Assembly (NCBI GenBank): GCA_965657195.1
Contig: CBFHNK010000073.1
Span: 1-7,896, forward strand
DNA: 7,896 nt
Origin: TMED14 sp965657195
GTDB taxonomy: Bacteria > Bacteroidota > Bacteroidia > Flavobacteriales > Schleiferiaceae
Reading direction: 5' to 3'
In this document: positions 6,434-7,896 of the stretch, in pieces
Layout: each line of letters opens with the position of its first letter
Numbering within the stretch: the stretch's first letter is position 1
Notes under the pieces: generated by a model
Database searches by the model: none
The model's input: the letters and a program-made list of their open reading frames with translations, nothing else
What the model was told of the DNA's origin: nothing
Program-made: the position numbers and the translations under genes

Positions 6434-7064
6434 TGAGTTGGCGGATGGTGGCCACGGGGTCGTTCGCCTTAAAGACGGCATTGCCCGCCACGAGCACGTT
6501 GGCCCCGGCTTTTTTGAGGTCCGCGGCATTCTGCAGTCCCACTCCGCCGTCAATTTCGATGAGGGTCGAGGCGCCTGCGTCGTCAATCATGCGGCGCAGT
6601 CGTTCTACCTTTTTAAACGTTTGCGGAATAAAGGCTTGGCCGCCAAACCCTGGGTTTACGCTCATCAGGCAGACCAAATCGAGGTCGCCGAGCACGTCTG
6701 CCACGAGGTCGACCGGGGTGTGCGGATTCAGAGCTACGCCCGCCTTCATTCCAAGGGCGCGGATCTGCTGCAGGCTGCGGTGCAGGTGCGTGCTCGCCTC
6801 GTAGTGCACGGTGAGCACGTCGGCTCCGGCCTTTTTGAAGTCCTCGAGGTAGCGCTCGGGCTGCACAATCATCAGGTGCACGTCCAAGGGCTTTTCAGCA
6901 TGGCGCTTGATGGCCTCAGTGACGGGCAATCCGAAACTCAAATTCGGAACAAAGACTCCGTCCATAATATCCACGTGAATCCACGCAGCGTCTGAAGCGT
7001 TGAGCATGCGCACGTCGCGCTCGAGGTTGGCGAAATCTGCCGAAAGGATAGAGGGTGCAATCAT
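6423..7064 (-). CDS. rpe: Ribulose-phosphate 3-epimerase
   Basis: Cytoplasmic enzyme of the pentose phosphate pathway that interconverts D-ribulose 5-phosphate and D-xylulose 5-phosphate. The 213-residue product is a TIM barrel of typical length. Seen in order: MIAPSILSADF at the N-terminus (S8), HVDIMDG with metal-site residues H30 and D32, DVHLM with H63, the flexible phosphate-loop segment SVNPGFGGQ at 135-143, IDGGV with D172, and the phosphate-binding end VAGNAVF. All four expected metal ligands and both catalytic aspartates are present. The frame stays open 34 codons further upstream, but that extension is not Rpe-like and runs into the divergent gene, so the ATG at 7064 is used. A -7 box lies 5 nt before this ATG, pointing to a leaderless mRNA. 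Its last codons overlap the tamL start. Identification is secure. Confidence 0.97.
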   Translation of the reverse strand: MIAPSILSADFANLERDVRMLNASDAAWIHVDIMDGVFVPNLSFGLPVTEAIKRHAEKPLDVHLMIVQPERYLEDFKKAGADVLTVHYEASTHLHRSLQQIRALGMKAGVALNPHTPVDLVADVLGDLDLVCLMSVNPGFGGQAFIPQTFKKVERLRRMIDDAGASTLIEIDGGVGLQNAADLKKAGANVLVAGNAVFKANDPVATIRQLNEA

Positions 7065-7069
7065 GCCCC

Positions 7070-7077
7070 CAAAGGTA
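7070..7077 (-). promoter_or_regulatory. Promoter -7 box for rpe, 5 nt before the start codon
   Basis: TACCTTTG on the minus strand matches TAnnTTTG exactly. Only five bases separate it from the rpe ATG at 7064, so a transcript starting at the usual distance would be leaderless or nearly so. No clear -33 element is seen; it would fall around the start codon of the divergent gene. Confidence 0.55.
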
Positions 7078-7082
7078 GTGCG

Positions 7083-7090
7083 TACCTTCG
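7083..7090 (+). promoter_or_regulatory. Imperfect promoter -7 box for the RNA methyltransferase gene
   Basis: TACCTTCG matches TAnnTTTG with one change (C for the last T). It ends 7 nt before the ATG at 7098, again predicting a very short or absent leader. It is back-to-back with the rpe box, 5 bp apart, so RNA polymerase could hardly occupy both at once. It is weaker than the rpe box by consensus. Confidence 0.35.
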
Positions 7091-7097
7091 GGGTCTT

Positions 7098-7814
7098 ATG
7101 CCCTGGACCAACCCACAACGCAAATGGCTGCGCGAGCTGCAGCACCGCAAAGGCCGCGAAAAGCACGGCGCACTCGTCGTCGAAGGCCGCAAGGCCATCG
7201 CAGAATTCATCACCAGCGGCTGGAAGCCCCTTCTCTTGGCCACCACCGGCGCCTCATTGGGTCCCGACTGCCTTGAAGTAACGGCCCGCGACCTGCGCGA
7301 GGTGTCGTCGCTTGACACTCCGCCCGATTCGCTCGCCGTGTTTGCGTGGGACGACCTCGACCCGCGCCCCGACGGCCGCGTGCTCGTGCTCGACCGCGTG
7401 CAGGATCCGGGCAATGCCGGAACCCTCTTGCGCATGGCCGACTGGTTCGGCGTCGCCTACATTCTGCACACCACCGGAACCGTCGACTTCGGCAATCCGA
7501 AAACCGTGCAAGCCAGCATGGGCTCTCTCGCCCGCGTCCCCGTGCGCTACGCCACCGAATCCGAGGCCATCACCCTCTTGCAGTCCGAAGGCCGCCCCAT
7601 TGTGGTCGCTGACTTGGACGGAACCCCGCCCAGCCAAGTGAACTGGTCTCCTAATGTGGCCCTCGTGGTCTCAAACGAAGGCCAAGGTCCATCCCAAGCC
7701 TGGCGCGATGCCGCCACCGCCATCGCCACCATTGACCGCGCGCCCTCAAGCCGCACCGAAAGCCTCAATGTGGCCACGGCCGCGGCGATGCTGCTGTATG
7801 AGGCGCACCGTTAG
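7098..7814 (+). CDS. TrmH/SpoU-family RNA 2'-O-methyltransferase
   Basis: SPOUT-class methyltransferase expected to transfer a methyl group from S-adenosylmethionine to a ribose 2'-OH in tRNA or rRNA; the target cannot be told from sequence. The product has 238 residues. An N-terminal substrate-binding part (about 1-85, with KHGALVVEGRKAIAEF at 22-37) precedes the knotted catalytic domain. Motif 1 is VQDPGNAGTLLRMADWFG, with N106 and R112. The QASMGSLARVPV block follows at 138-149. Motif 2 is VVSNEGQGPS at 190-199, where S192 replaces the more usual glycine and P198 the usual I or L. Motif 3 is SLNVATAAAMLLYE at 222-235. The key N, R, E and SLN residues are kept, so it should be active. The ATG at 7098 is the natural start, with a -7-like box 7 nt upstream. 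It is divergent from rpe, and a tandem repeat begins at its stop codon. The family is secure, the specificity unknown. Confidence 0.93.
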   Translation: MPWTNPQRKWLRELQHRKGREKHGALVVEGRKAIAEFITSGWKPLLLATTGASLGPDCLEVTARDLREVSSLDTPPDSLAVFAWDDLDPRPDGRVLVLDRVQDPGNAGTLLRMADWFGVAYILHTTGTVDFGNPKTVQASMGSLARVPVRYATESEAITLLQSEGRPIVVADLDGTPPSQVNWSPNVALVVSNEGQGPSQAWRDAATAIATIDRAPSSRTESLNVATAAAMLLYEAHR

Positions 7815-7896
7815 CTAGGTTAGTAAGGTTGGCGAGGTTGGCTCGTTGGCGAGGTTAGCGAGGTTAGCTCGTTGGCACGGTTCGCTCGTTGGCGAG
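7814..7896. repeat. Degenerate 9/8-bp tandem repeat running off the right edge
   Basis: From the last base of the methyltransferase stop codon to the window end the DNA divides without gaps into short units: GCTAGGTTA, GTAAGGTTG, GCGAGGTTG, GCTCGTTG, GCGAGGTTA, GCGAGGTTA, GCTCGTTG, GCACGGTTC, GCTCGTTG, then a partial GCGAG. Two unit types alternate: a 9-mer near GCGAGGTTR and an 8-mer GCTCGTTG that occurs identically three times (7841, 7867, 7884). CGAG in one unit can pair with CTCG in the next, giving 4-bp stems such as 7833-7836 with 7842-7845 and 7859-7862 with 7868-7871. The mixed 9/8 period does not keep a reading frame, so it is not coding. Its full length is unknown. Confidence 0.85.

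Larger units (their letters stand above)
7067..7093. repeat. Near-perfect 27-bp inverted repeat filling the rpe/trmH divergent region
   Basis: The left arm CCCCAAAGGTA (7067-7077) and right arm TACCTTCGGGG (7083-7093) are complementary at 10 of 11 positions (mismatch 7071/7089), around a 5-bp spacer. It occupies most of the 33 bp between the two start codons. Each arm contains one of the two divergent -7-like boxes. It may be simply the result of mirrored promoters, or an operator for a dimeric regulator. Confidence 0.7.

Noticed and set aside
6434..6586. Upstream extension of the TamL-like protein by 51 codons
   Set aside because: It lies wholly within rpe and would bury the lipoprotein signal peptide that begins at the ATG at 6433.
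7065..7166. Upstream extension of rpe by 34 codons
   Set aside because: It runs antisense into the start of the methyltransferase gene, and Rpe proteins start at MIAPSILSADF.
7814..7896. CRISPR array at the right edge
   Set aside because: Units are 8-9 bp with no spacers, far shorter than CRISPR repeats.

Overview
The window carries ordinary housekeeping genes of a member of the Bacteroidota, most likely from or near the Flavobacteriales. The signs are the protein sequences (the uS15, PNPase and TamL-like proteins have typical flavobacterial wording), promoter -7 boxes of the form TAnnTTTG, and little sign of Shine-Dalgarno sites. The GC content looks moderately high for that order. I see no phage, transposon, CRISPR array, tRNA or rRNA.

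Layout: six genes lie on the minus strand, read from right to left: rpe (7064-6423), a TamL/BamA-type outer-membrane lipoprotein gene (6433-4244), fbaB class I aldolase (4141-3083), accD (3072-2206), rpsO (2118-1849) and pnp (1753 to the left edge, 3' end cut off). One gene, a TrmH/SpoU-family RNA methyltransferase (7098-7814), is on the plus strand, divergent from rpe. Spacing suggests transcription units rpe-tamL (11-bp overlap), fbaB-accD (10-nt gap), and rpsO-pnp with a terminator-like hairpin between them. TAnnTTTG boxes lie before rpe, fbaB and rpsO. No stretch longer than about 100 bp lacks a gene, apart from the repeat tract at the right edge, which runs off the window.

The genes cover central carbon metabolism (aldolase, ribulose-phosphate epimerase), the carboxyltransferase step of fatty-acid synthesis, translation and RNA turnover (uS15, PNPase, RNA methyltransferase) and outer-membrane biogenesis. 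No new multi-gene system is visible. The parts worth a second look are non-coding: a 27-bp near-perfect inverted repeat that fills the 33-bp rpe/trmH divergent region and carries a -7 box in each arm (probably leaderless mRNAs), a degenerate 9/8-bp tandem repeat starting exactly at the trmH stop codon, and a two-hairpin leader on rpsO.
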